Shown piece by piece: positions 32,270-40,816 of a stretch of DNA of 64,000 nucleotides. The DNA is from Sphingomonadaceae bacterium (GTDB taxonomy: Bacteria > Pseudomonadota > Alphaproteobacteria > Sphingomonadales > Sphingomonadaceae), in NCBI GenBank assembly GCA_024236195.1, contig JACKKZ010000004.1, positions 248,001-312,000 on the forward strand, read 5' to 3'. The stretch's first letter is position 1. Each line of letters starts with the position of its first letter. Both the position numbers and the translations under genes were made by a program. The notes under the pieces were generated by a model. It made no database searches. It worked only from the letters and a program-made list of their open reading frames with translations, and was not told where the DNA came from.

Positions 32270-33397
32270 ATGCGTGCCGAAGGGCAGGCCTTTATCGACC
32301 GGATCGAAGCTGCGCTGGCGCTGGTGCGTCAGTCGCTGGACTGGGAGCGCGCCCTGCGCCGCCTCGACGAGCTGAACGCGCGTGTCCAGGACCCCACGCT
32401 GTGGGATAATCCCAAGGAAGCGCAGGCCATCAGCCGCGAGCAGAAGACGCTGGAAACCGCCGTCAATACGGTCAACGAGATTTCCTCGGAAATGGCTGAT
32501 GCAGTCGAATTCGTCGAAATGGGCGATGCCGAGGGGGATGAGGATGTGGTCGCAGAAGGGCTGGCCACGCTTTCCTCGCTCGCTGACCGGGCGGATGCGG
32601 ACAAGGTGCAGGCGCTGCTTTCGGGCGAGGCAGACAGCAACGATACCTATCTTGAAATCCATGCCGGGGCCGGGGGCACGGAAAGTCAGGACTGGGCGGA
32701 AATGCTGCTGCGCATGTATGCCCGCTGGGCCGAGCGCAAAGGTTTCAAGGTCGAGACTGTCGAATACCAGTCTGGCGAGCAGGCCGGGATCAAGAGCGCG
32801 ACGCTGCTGATCAAGGGCGAGAACGCCTATGGCTACGCTAAGACCGAGAGCGGCGTGCACCGGCTGGTCCGTATCAGCCCCTATGACAGCTCGGCGCGGC
32901 GCCACACCAGTTTCAGCTCGGTCTGGGTCTATCCGGTGATTGACGATGATATCGACATCGAGATCAAGGAAAGCGACCTCAAGATCGACACCTATCGCGC
33001 ATCGGGTGCAGGCGGGCAGCACGTAAACACGACGGATTCTGCGGTTCGCATTACCCACCAGCCGACCGGTATCGTGGTCGCCAGCCAGAATGACCGCAGC
33101 CAGCACAAGAACCGCGCCACTGCGATAAACATGCTGAAAGCGCGCTTGTTCGAACGCGAAATGGCTGAGCGTGAAGCGGCTGCGAGCGGTGAGTACCAGG
33201 AAAAGAGCGAAATCGGCTGGGGCCACCAGATCCGCTCCTATGTCCTGCAACCATACCAGATGGTGAAGGATTTGCGCACGGGGGTTACGTCTTCGTCGCC
33301 CGATGATGTACTGGATGGCGCTCTTGACCCTTACATCTCCGCCGCGCTGGCTCAGCGCGTGACCGGGGAGAAGGTCGATGTGGAGGATGTCGAATGA
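32270..33397 (+). CDS. prfB: peptide chain release factor 2
   Basis: A 375-residue RF2 that recognises UGA and UAA stop codons. The catalytic GGQ is in RASGAGGQHVNTTDSAVRI. The stop-recognition tripeptide is SPY (RISPYDSSARRHTSF) in place of the enteric SPF; this variant is common in alphaproteobacteria. The whole protein is in one frame from ATG 32270, so there is no programmed +1 frameshift near codon 25 as in E. coli. GGAGG is 8 nt upstream and may be sequestered (see leader). ATGA overlap with the next gene. Confidence 0.95.
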   Translation: MRAEGQAFIDRIEAALALVRQSLDWERALRRLDELNARVQDPTLWDNPKEAQAISREQKTLETAVNTVNEISSEMADAVEFVEMGDAEGDEDVVAEGLATLSSLADRADADKVQALLSGEADSNDTYLEIHAGAGGTESQDWAEMLLRMYARWAERKGFKVETVEYQSGEQAGIKSATLLIKGENAYGYAKTESGVHRLVRISPYDSSARRHTSFSSVWVYPVIDDDIDIEIKESDLKIDTYRASGAGGQHVNTTDSAVRITHQPTGIVVASQNDRSQHKNRATAINMLKARLFEREMAEREAAASGEYQEKSEIGWGHQIRSYVLQPYQMVKDLRTGVTSSSPDDVLDGALDPYISAALAQRVTGEKVDVEDVE

Positions 33398-34425
33398 ATG
33401 CAGGCCGATGGTTGATGACCGGGGGCGGGGTGCTGGCATGTCTGGCAGGCGCAAACCCGGCTCTGGCAGACGTCACCATTGGCCCGCGTTTTTCCTATTA
33501 TTTCGACAATTCCAATCTGCGGACTTCCGATCTGGATGGGCTGCAGGATGCGCGGCAGGTGGTGGATGAAGCCCTGACGCAGGAACTGATTGATGCCAGC
33601 GGTTTCGACGACCTCACCTTGAGTGTACAGGATAATGGATCTGCCTCCAATGCGGATCAGGTCGGCTTTCCGATGGTGGGGGCGATGATCAATTTCGGCA
33701 ATGACCGTGATCGTTTCACGCTCACCGCCATGTATGGCAAGGGTGAGACGACCACCGAACTGGTGTCATCGCGTCAATTCACCATTGAGGTGGCCGATAT
33801 TGGCATCAACGAATTGTCGATCATCCAGACGGTAGCGACCGACAAGATTGACCGGATCGACCTGGAACTGACCTGGCAGCGGCGGTTGAACGAGAATTTC
33901 GCAATCCTGGCGGGCGCGCGGTATGAACGGCTGGATATTTCCGGGCAGGGCGCGATCACAATTCAGGAAACGGATGCGGTTCGCAGCTTCGTGGCTGAAA
34001 CCTTGGGAGAGGAACCGCCGACCCGTAATCTTGATGGTGCCAATCTGCCCACTTCAATCCTGACCAGTCGCAATCTGGAAACGCTCAGCGCTCGCGTGGG
34101 GGTGACTGCCTTTATCCCGTTCAATCGCAGTGCTGTCGCCTTCTTCAATGGCATGGTCCAGGGCAGCTACCAGCCAAACAGCAATTTCAACACGCGCTTC
34201 TTCGGTGTGAATGACAATCTGGTGCGCGAGGAAAATCGCACGGATCGCGGGGAACTTAGCATCGGACCCGATTTTGCCGTTGGAGTGCAATTCATCCTGA
34301 CGGATAATATTGCGCTCGATATCCGTTACCGGGCGATCCTCTATTTCCCGCTCTCCGGTGATTTCGATTTTGGCGACAGCCGGGTTAATCACGGGGTCAA
34401 TCTGGGTGTGTCATTCCGCCTCTGA
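33394..34425 (+). CDS. predicted outer-membrane beta-barrel protein, unknown function
   Basis: A 343-residue exported protein with a signal peptide ending ANPALA. The mature part has alternating hydrophobic and polar residues in short strands (for example VGVTAFIPFNRSAVAFFNGM, IALDIRYRAILYFPLSG) and ends FRL with a terminal hydrophobic residue, as outer-membrane barrels do. It starts inside the prfB stop (ATGA), so it may be translationally coupled to RF2. Four bases downstream begins the caspase-like gene. No family recognised. Confidence 0.65.
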   Translation: MNAGRWLMTGGGVLACLAGANPALADVTIGPRFSYYFDNSNLRTSDLDGLQDARQVVDEALTQELIDASGFDDLTLSVQDNGSASNADQVGFPMVGAMINFGNDRDRFTLTAMYGKGETTTELVSSRQFTIEVADIGINELSIIQTVATDKIDRIDLELTWQRRLNENFAILAGARYERLDISGQGAITIQETDAVRSFVAETLGEEPPTRNLDGANLPTSILTSRNLETLSARVGVTAFIPFNRSAVAFFNGMVQGSYQPNSNFNTRFFGVNDNLVREENRTDRGELSIGPDFAVGVQFILTDNIALDIRYRAILYFPLSGDFDFGDSRVNHGVNLGVSFRL

Positions 34426-34429
34426 TGCC

Positions 34430-35257
34430 ATGACCAGACTGTTTGCCGCCTTTGCCCTTTTTTTCTCGCTGCTGCTGTCTGTTGGCACAGCGCAAGCAGA
34501 AACCAGGGCGTTGATTATCGGCGCTGACTATTCCGCCGCGTCCAACAAAAAGCTCAAGCTCGCCAATCCGGTCACCGATGCGCGCATGGTCCGTGCCGCG
34601 CTGGCGCGCACTAGCGTGAAGGATGTCACCCTGCTGGAAGACCCGAATGCCGAGGAATGGTCCGAAGGGTTCCAGCAATTCGCGGATTCGCTCTCCGGCG
34701 ATGATATCGCGTTCCTCTATTACGCCGGGCACGGGTTCCAGATCGACGGATCGAACTATTTGCTAAGCGCTGACGGTGTCTCCCTCATCAGCCTGGATTC
34801 GCTCCTGCGCACGCTGACCGAGCGTGCCAAAGGCGTGGTGGTGGTGATTGATGCCTGCCGCAACAATCCCTTTTTCGAAGCCGAAGAAGACCCGGAAATG
34901 CGCATGGTTACGGTCGAAGGGGACACACGTTCCCTGCAAAGCGTGACGCTGGATGATCTCGCCTATGCCCGCAACGGCCTTGCCCAGCTTGCCAATCTGC
35001 GCGGGCTTTCGGCAGTGGTGTTCTTCTCCACAGAGCCGGGCAATGTTGCAGAAGATGGCGATACGCCGGGCAAGGGAAGTCCCTTCGCCAAGGTCTTTAC
35101 CCGCGAGATCAAGCGCCGCCAGTCGCTCGACGAAACTTTCCGCAAGACGGCTGTGGAAGTGAACAGCGCCACTGATGGCCGCCAGAGCCCATGGCGGCAG
35201 GGCGACCTGCCCTTCAATGTCTTCATCGCCGGGATGCGGGCGCTGCCGATTCCCTGA
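34430..35257 (+). CDS. exported caspase-like (C14) cysteine peptidase
   Basis: A 275-residue protein with a signal peptide (FAAFALFFSLLLSVGTAQA) and a caspase-fold domain. The catalytic dyad is H101 in LYYAGHGFQIDGSNYL and C143 in VVVVIDACRNNPF; the start RALIIGADYSA fits metacaspase-like domains. The spacing H-to-C of 42 residues matches family p20 units. It is exported to the periplasm, and the barrel gene ends four bases upstream. Target proteins are unknown. Confidence 0.85.
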   Translation: MTRLFAAFALFFSLLLSVGTAQAETRALIIGADYSAASNKKLKLANPVTDARMVRAALARTSVKDVTLLEDPNAEEWSEGFQQFADSLSGDDIAFLYYAGHGFQIDGSNYLLSADGVSLISLDSLLRTLTERAKGVVVVIDACRNNPFFEAEEDPEMRMVTVEGDTRSLQSVTLDDLAYARNGLAQLANLRGLSAVVFFSTEPGNVAEDGDTPGKGSPFAKVFTREIKRRQSLDETFRKTAVEVNSATDGRQSPWRQGDLPFNVFIAGMRALPIP

Positions 35258-35319
35258 TCCGGGGATAGGCAAGCAAGGCATTTGCATGGCGCGTATCAGC
35301 GTCTAAGGCGGACCTTAGT

Positions 35320-36063
35320 ATGATGCGCTACGCTCTTCCCGCCATTGCCCTGCTGGCTACACTGTCCGCCTGCGACTGGCAGGCGGACAAGAGCGACCGG
35401 CCTGAATCCTCACGCGCTTTCCCGCAGCCGGATCGGCCGGTCTCCGGCCTCGGTGCAAACCAGTTTTCCACGGAAGATGCGCGTGACAGCGTGGGCGAAG
35501 CGCAGACGGTGATGGACCTGGCCGAGATCGAGCCCGGCATGACCGTGGCCGATATCGGCGCGGGCGAGGGCTATTACACTGTCCGGCTGGCCGAACGTGT
35601 AGGCAAGGATGGTCGTGTGCTGGCGCAGGATATTGATGATGAAGCGCTCGCCCGGCTGGGCCAGCGTATCGAGCGCGAACGGCTGGACAATGTCTCGATC
35701 AAGCTGGGGGCCGAGGATGATCCGCGGTTGCCGGAAAAGAGCTTTGACCGGATTTTCCTCGTCCATATGTATCACGAGGTGAGCGAGCCTTACGCTTTCC
35801 TCTGGCGCATGTGGCCGGCCCTGCGCGAAGGCGGGCAAGTGGTGGTGGTGGATGTAGACCGTCCGACCGACCAGCATGGCATTGATCCGCTCCTGCTGAG
35901 CTGTGAATTCCGGGCTGCAGGCTATGAATTGGTCACTTTCAAGGACGCACCCGAACTGTCGGGGTACTATGCACAGTTCAAGGCAGCCGCTACACGCCCG
36001 GAACCGGGAGAAATCAAACCTTGCAAGGGGGCACCTGCCGGGTCAGGGAATGCGGCGAAATAG
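35320..36063 (+). CDS. exported SAM-methyltransferase-like lipoprotein
   Basis: A 247-residue protein with a lipoprotein signal: LLATLSAC, lipidated Cys at C18. The rest is a class I methyltransferase fold with motif I VADIGAGEGYYTVRLAE at about 76-92 and a later FDRIFLVHMYHEVSEPYAFL and GGQVVVVDVDRP. SAM is not expected outside the cytoplasm, so either it is cytoplasmic by an alternative start or it is a repurposed fold. Similar exported methyltransferase-like proteins are familiar from sphingomonads. Start codon ATG 35320 or 35323. Confidence 0.75.
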   Translation: MMRYALPAIALLATLSACDWQADKSDRPESSRAFPQPDRPVSGLGANQFSTEDARDSVGEAQTVMDLAEIEPGMTVADIGAGEGYYTVRLAERVGKDGRVLAQDIDDEALARLGQRIERERLDNVSIKLGAEDDPRLPEKSFDRIFLVHMYHEVSEPYAFLWRMWPALREGGQVVVVDVDRPTDQHGIDPLLLSCEFRAAGYELVTFKDAPELSGYYAQFKAAATRPEPGEIKPCKGAPAGSGNAAK

Positions 36064-36094
36064 CCGGTAAGTTAATAACAGGGTTGATTATTTT

Positions 36095-37501
36095 ATGTCT
36101 TTCAAGGGTCTGAGCCCGATCATTTACAACGGCAAGGAAGTGTGGCCGTTGGTCGAAGGCGGCAAGGGTGTTTCCGCCACCAACCACCAGAGTTCAGGGG
36201 CATGGGCCGCGGCTGGCGGCATTGGCACGGTCAGCGCCGTGAATGCGGACAGCTATGATGATGATGGCAACCCGATCCCGCAAATCTATCCGCAGGCGAC
36301 CCGCAAGGAGCGCTTCGAACAGCTTGTCCGCTACGGCATTGATGGCGCCACCGAACAGGTGAAGCGCGCCTATGAAATCGCCGGTGGCAAGGGCGCGATC
36401 AACATCAACGTGTTGTGGGAAATGGGCGGCGCGCAGCAAGTCCTCGAAGGGGTGCTGGAAAATTGCAAGGGCATGATTGACGGCGTCACCTGCGGCGCGG
36501 GCATGCCGTACAAGTTGGCCGAAATCGCGGCGCGCTATAATGTGCAGTATTTGCCCATCATCAGCTCTGCACGTGCCTTCCGTGCCTTGTGGAAGCGCAG
36601 CTATTCCAAGGTTCCGGAATTGATGGCCGCGGTGGTCTATGAAGATCCGTGGTTGGCTGGCGGGCATAATGGCCTTTCCAATGCCGAGGACCCGCGCAGC
36701 CCGGAAGATCCCTATCCGCGCGTAGCCGCCCTGCGTGAAACCATGCGCAAGGAAGGCGTGAGCGAGGAAACCGGTATCGTCATGGCAGGCGGTGTGTGGT
36801 TCCTGCGCGAATGGGAAAACTGGATCGACAATCCGGAGCTGGGCAAGGTGCTGTTCCAGTTCGGCACACGCCCACTGCTGACGCAGGAAAGCCCGATCCC
36901 CAATGTGTGGAAGGAAATGCTCCGCACGGTCGAGCCGGGCGATGTGCTGCTGCACAAATTCAGCCCCACCGGCTTCTATTCCAGCGCCGTGAAAACGCCG
37001 TTCCTCTATGATCTCATGCACCGGAGCGAGCGCCAGATCCCGATCTTCAAGCGGGAAGAGGAAGAAGGCACTGTGCCGCTGTCAGACCATGGCAAGGCGA
37101 AGTATTTCTTCGTCCACCCAGGTGACCAGCGCAAGGCGCAGTCATGGATGGCAGAGGGCTTCACTGAAGCGCTCAAGACGCCGGATAACACGGTGGTCTT
37201 CGTCACGCCCGAAAGCGCCGAACAGATCCGCGCCGACCAGCAGGGCTGCATGGGCTGTCTGTCGCATTGCGGCTTCTCCAGCTGGAAAGATCATGACGAC
37301 CACACCACCGGTCGCCTCGCCGATCCGCGCAGCTTCTGCATCCAGAAAACGCTGCAGGACATCGCCCATGGCGGTGACCCGGACAACAACCTCGCCTTCG
37401 CCGGACACGCGGCCTATCGCTTCAAGCAGGATCCGTTCTATTCCAACAACTTCACGCCGACTGTGAAGGAACTGGTGGACCGGATTTTGACGGGGGATTG
37501 A
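36095..37501 (+). CDS. nitronate monooxygenase family flavoprotein, Cys-rich C-terminal end
   Basis: A 468-residue FMN-dependent TIM-barrel protein of the NPD/nitronate monooxygenase family (ININVLWEMGG, DGVTCGAGMPYKL, IISSARAFRALWKR, YEDPWLAGGHNG, TGIVMAGGVWF, KVLFQFGTRPLLTQESP). About 100 residues longer than most family members: the C-terminal part carries CMGCLSHCGF with a further Cys in FCIQKTLQDI, which could bind a metal or Fe-S cluster. It probably oxidises a small substrate; true activity on nitronate is not shown. Followed one base later by the HEXXH gene. Confidence 0.8.
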   Translation: MSFKGLSPIIYNGKEVWPLVEGGKGVSATNHQSSGAWAAAGGIGTVSAVNADSYDDDGNPIPQIYPQATRKERFEQLVRYGIDGATEQVKRAYEIAGGKGAININVLWEMGGAQQVLEGVLENCKGMIDGVTCGAGMPYKLAEIAARYNVQYLPIISSARAFRALWKRSYSKVPELMAAVVYEDPWLAGGHNGLSNAEDPRSPEDPYPRVAALRETMRKEGVSEETGIVMAGGVWFLREWENWIDNPELGKVLFQFGTRPLLTQESPIPNVWKEMLRTVEPGDVLLHKFSPTGFYSSAVKTPFLYDLMHRSERQIPIFKREEEEGTVPLSDHGKAKYFFVHPGDQRKAQSWMAEGFTEALKTPDNTVVFVTPESAEQIRADQQGCMGCLSHCGFSSWKDHDDHTTGRLADPRSFCIQKTLQDIAHGGDPDNNLAFAGHAAYRFKQDPFYSNNFTPTVKELVDRILTGD

Positions 37502-37502
37502 T

Positions 37503-38300
37503 ATGCGGGCGGGCGCTGTAGCAATTGGCCTCATTGTTTCGGCAGCGGGGGCATTGCTCGCGTCTGCGGTCGGCAATGCGCAGAACGACGGTTCCGGCCC
37601 GCTCCTGTCGGTGTCTGGTGTTGCAAGCCCGGAAGAGGGCGCGCGACTGGTTGCCTGGATTGGCGATACCCGCAATGTGTTGGCTTCAACCGAATTTCGT
37701 GAAAACCTGCTGGGGCTCGCATCGCGCTACCCAAAGGTTTTCGCGAATCCCGACCGCCCTTCCATTTCAGTTGAAGAGCTGCAGGCCATCCTCGATAGCA
37801 AGGATGGCTATCGGTATGTTCCCGTCCCAATTGGTCTGTTTGCTTCGGAATCCTACAGCGACAGCATTGCCTATGCAGCGCGGACCGGGCCAATTGACTG
37901 GCAGGGTACCGGCCCGGAAGCCGCGATGAGTATCGGCCGGGTCAACATGTATCGTTACAAGCAAAGCGATGTCGTTGATCGCTCCTGCGCTATCAACACT
38001 TTGGCGCATGAGATTTCGCACACAATTTCCAGCGATGCGGCTCTCTATCGTTTCGCCATCACTGATACTGCGCTCGCAAGTCGTCCCGACAAGGAAACTC
38101 CTCTGGCCAGTTACCTCGTTGGCTCTGTCGCACAATGCACCTACTTGCAACGGGCTGGGCGCATTGCAAAAGCTGGCGTTGCGGCTTGCGTTGAAGTCTT
38201 TGGCGTTCGTGCTTTCAACAATGCCCGTTGTCCGCAGTTTGCCAACGGCGAATTGGTCGCGTGGCGCCCGGGTCTGGCAGATCCGGCTCCGGAGTTGTAA
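37503..38300 (+). CDS. exported putative zinc metallopeptidase (HEXXH)
   Basis: A 265-residue protein with a signal peptide (VAIGLIVSAAGALLASAVGNAQ). It contains HEISH (H169, E170, H173) in INTLAHEISHTISSD, the zinc motif of gluzincin/metzincin-like peptidases; the third ligand is not identifiable. Four Cys in the mature part (about 162, 210, 226 and 240) could form two disulfides. No family recognised. Base usage is less GC-rich than the neighbours. It begins one base after the nitronate monooxygenase stop, so it is likely co-transcribed. Activity is inference from the motif. Confidence 0.6.
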   Translation: MRAGAVAIGLIVSAAGALLASAVGNAQNDGSGPLLSVSGVASPEEGARLVAWIGDTRNVLASTEFRENLLGLASRYPKVFANPDRPSISVEELQAILDSKDGYRYVPVPIGLFASESYSDSIAYAARTGPIDWQGTGPEAAMSIGRVNMYRYKQSDVVDRSCAINTLAHEISHTISSDAALYRFAITDTALASRPDKETPLASYLVGSVAQCTYLQRAGRIAKAGVAACVEVFGVRAFNNARCPQFANGELVAWRPGLADPAPEL

Positions 38301-38350
38301 GCTTTCAGCGCCGTATTTTAATCGCTCTTTGTAACTCGGCGCTGCAACTT

Positions 38351-38755
38351 CTACTCGCTCGTCACTCCATCGAAGTGATCCGCCTCATGGTCGCGCTCCG
38401 CATCTGCACAGGTCGCATGCACCGTGCCGTCCTTGTGCTCGGGCGGGCCATAGATCGTGTAGAGCTTGAGCGGTTCGCTGCCGCTGTTCACGACATTGTG
38501 GCGCGCGCCCTGCGGGACGATCACGACGTCGTCATCCTCCACCGTGTGGTCAACGCCGTCAATCGTGACGGTGCCGGTGCCGCTTTCGATACGGAAGAAC
38601 TGGTCAATATCGGGGTGGACTTCTTCGCCGATTTCCTCGCCCGGCTGGATCGTCATCAGCACCAGTTGGAGATTGTGGCCAGTATAGAGCACGCGGCGGA
38701 AATCTGTGTTCTCCAGCGTCAGCTTCTCGATATCGTCCTTGAAACCCTTCTTCAT
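38351..38755 (-). CDS. cupin-domain protein
   Basis: A 134-residue single cupin barrel. Motif 1 is GEEIGEEVHPDIDQFFRIESG and motif 2 is VVIVPQGARHNVVN, giving His and Glu metal-ligand candidates (H in VHP, Q/E nearby, H in RHN). ATG 38755 is chosen for AAAGGAGG 5 nt upstream; a longer reading to 38833 has no support. Probably a small metal-binding isomerase or oxygenase; substrate unknown. Confidence 0.8.
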   Translation of the reverse strand: MKKGFKDDIEKLTLENTDFRRVLYTGHNLQLVLMTIQPGEEIGEEVHPDIDQFFRIESGTGTVTIDGVDHTVEDDDVVIVPQGARHNVVNSGSEPLKLYTIYGPPEHKDGTVHATCADAERDHEADHFDGVTSE

Positions 38756-38841
38756 GGGTGCCTCCTTTATTGTCCAATGTTGCAGGCAAGATAGAGTCCG
38801 CATGAGCGTGACCCAAGCCCTGTCTTGGCGCAAATTCCCGA

Positions 38842-39354
38842 TTAGTCCAATCGCTCCACCAGTTCACCGCCTGCGGGCCGAAAATGGCGGTCGAGGAAGA
38901 GGTTGAGCGCGTAATAGGCCAGCCGCAAGGGAGCTTCATCGGGGGAGGGGGCGGCTCCAGATTTGTCAGCCTCTTTCCAGCGTCTCCGGGCGTCATGCAG
39001 GCTTTGACCCTCTGGCAGATTGGTCTGCACATCGTCATGCAAAGCTACGGCCTTGCGGACGATATCCAGCGCCTGATCCAGCGGCATTGCGCCATCCTGC
39101 GCGGCGGACAGAACTTCGCAGCGATAACCGGGGCAGCAGGAGGGGCGATCGGGGAAAACGCCACACGCCTTGCCATCCAGCAGGGCACAGGGCGTCAGGA
39201 AACGGTCGGGCAGAAGCTGGCTTTCGTCATAGCCATGCCGCAGCATGATGGCGCGGTCGGCCTCACCCATCAGCGGCACCCAGCCGAACAGCGCCTCTGT
39301 GCAGCAAAGCCCGCAATGGGTGCATAAATCGCCAGTGGAGACAGCCTCGCTCAT
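38842..39354 (-). CDS. YkgJ-family cysteine-cluster protein
   Basis: A 170-residue protein with an N-terminal CTHCGLCCTEALFG (C-x2-C-x2-CC) cluster and a second, CALLDGKACGVFPDRPSCC, followed by CPGYRC. This is the pattern of the YkgJ/UPF0153 zinc- or iron-binding family. Function unknown. It is the gene between amt and the cupin, all on the minus strand. Confidence 0.75.
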   Translation of the reverse strand: MSEAVSTGDLCTHCGLCCTEALFGWVPLMGEADRAIMLRHGYDESQLLPDRFLTPCALLDGKACGVFPDRPSCCPGYRCEVLSAAQDGAMPLDQALDIVRKAVALHDDVQTNLPEGQSLHDARRRWKEADKSGAAPSPDEAPLRLAYYALNLFLDRHFRPAGGELVERLD

Positions 39355-39383
39355 TGGTGGCGAGGCTATCCCAAATTCACTGC

Positions 39384-40691
39384 CTAGTCGAATTCCCAGG
39401 CGCGCTCGCCATGGCTGGTGATGTCGAGCCCTTCGCGCTCTTCATCTTCGCTGACGCGCATCGGGAAGACCACGCTGATCGCCAGGCCGAGGATTACCGT
39501 GCCGACCGCGCTCCACAGGGCGACAGCGCCAACGCCGATGGCCTGAGCCGCAAATTGCGAGCCCATCGAGCTGCCTTCACTATAGCCAACACCGCCAAAC
39601 CCTTCGGCAATGAAGACTGCCAGCAGCATGGAGCCGAGCATCCCGCCAACACCGTGGACCGCGAAAACGTCCAGCGAATCGTCGATCTTCATCTTCTGTT
39701 TGACCAGCTGGATTGCGAAGTAGCAGACGACCGATCCGGCGAGACCCATCAGGATCGAGGCACCGGGTCCGACATAGCCAGCCGCCGGGGTGATGGTCGC
39801 AAGGCCCGCAATTGCGCCGGTTGCCCAGCCAACGCTGGTAGGTTTGCCGACGGAGAGCTTTTCGATCAGGATCCACACCAAAGAGGCCACCGCAGCCGCG
39901 AGATGCGTGTTGATGATGGCTGCGCTGGCATCGTCAGTCGCCGTCAGCGCCGAACCGCCATTGAAGCCGAACCAGCCCACCCACAGCAGCGCCGCGCCTG
40001 CCATGGTCATGGACGGGGCATGCGGCAGCATGAGTGTTTTCGGCCAGCCGCTACGCTTGCCCAGCATCAGCGCGACGACGAGCGCAGAAATACCGGCAGT
40101 GGTGTGAACCACGATGCCGCCCGCAAAATCCATCACACCCATGCTTGCGAGCCAGCCGCTACCCCAGACCCAATGCGCAACCGGCGCATAGACCACGAGG
40201 CCCCACAGGGCGCAGAAACCCAGCACCCAGCCAAAACGGGCGCGGTCAACCCACGCGCCGACCATCAGGGCCGGTGTGATGACGGCAAACGTCATCTGGA
40301 ACAGGGCGAAAGTGCTTTCGGGTATGGTTGTCGCGATAGTGCTAACTTCGCCCATATTTTCCGGGAGCATCATAAAGGCTCGACCGCTGCCGATAATGCC
40401 GTTCGACACGTCACCAAAGGCTAGGGTATAGCCGACCACGACCCACAGCACCGAAGCAACCGAGGCAATTGCGCCGATCTGGAGCAGGACGGAGAGGAAG
40501 TTCTTGGCCCGCACAAGGCCGCCATAGAACAGGCCGAGCCCCGGCAGGGTCATCAACAGGACCAGCGCGCTGGCGGTGAGAATCCATGCCGTGTCACCAC
40601 TGTCACTCACGGCAATTTGCGCCGGGTCCTGGGCAAAAGCCGCAACGGGCAGGGCTGCCAGCCCGGCGGCAGCAATCAGCTTGCGAAACAT
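39384..40691 (-). CDS. amt: ammonium transporter Amt
   Basis: A 435-residue Amt/MEP/Rh channel with a cleavable signal peptide (MFRKLIAAAGLAALPVAAFA) as in many proteobacterial AmtB proteins and 11 predicted membrane helices. Signatures include GLGLFYGGLVRAKNFLSVLL and DFAGGIVVHTTAGISALVVAL, where the conserved Asp starts the signature; pore His residues lie in the VVHTTAG and AVHGVGG segments. It has AAGAGGAG upstream. No glnK (PII) gene is adjacent, unlike the usual amtB-glnK pairing, so PII is encoded elsewhere. Confidence 0.93.
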   Translation of the reverse strand: MFRKLIAAAGLAALPVAAFAQDPAQIAVSDSGDTAWILTASALVLLMTLPGLGLFYGGLVRAKNFLSVLLQIGAIASVASVLWVVVGYTLAFGDVSNGIIGSGRAFMMLPENMGEVSTIATTIPESTFALFQMTFAVITPALMVGAWVDRARFGWVLGFCALWGLVVYAPVAHWVWGSGWLASMGVMDFAGGIVVHTTAGISALVVALMLGKRSGWPKTLMLPHAPSMTMAGAALLWVGWFGFNGGSALTATDDASAAIINTHLAAAVASLVWILIEKLSVGKPTSVGWATGAIAGLATITPAAGYVGPGASILMGLAGSVVCYFAIQLVKQKMKIDDSLDVFAVHGVGGMLGSMLLAVFIAEGFGGVGYSEGSSMGSQFAAQAIGVGAVALWSAVGTVILGLAISVVFPMRVSEDEEREGLDITSHGERAWEFD

Positions 40692-40816
40692 GAAAGCGAC
40701 TCCTCTTGCACCCGCAATCTATGCGGGCTTTCCCCTTGAACAGCGCTGTTAGGACATAACAGGCGCGCCGGACAAGGGGCAGGCGCAAGGATTGTTCACA
40801 ATCGTTCCCCTGTGGG

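Noticed and set aside
32270..32400. Programmed +1 frameshift in prfB
   Set aside because: The reading frame is continuous from ATG through the domain, with no in-frame early TGA followed by CTT.
38309..38349. CAGCGCCG / CGGCGCTG inverted repeat between the HEXXH gene and cupin as terminator
   Set aside because: Loop of about 24 nt and no T run on either side; kept out of the feature list.
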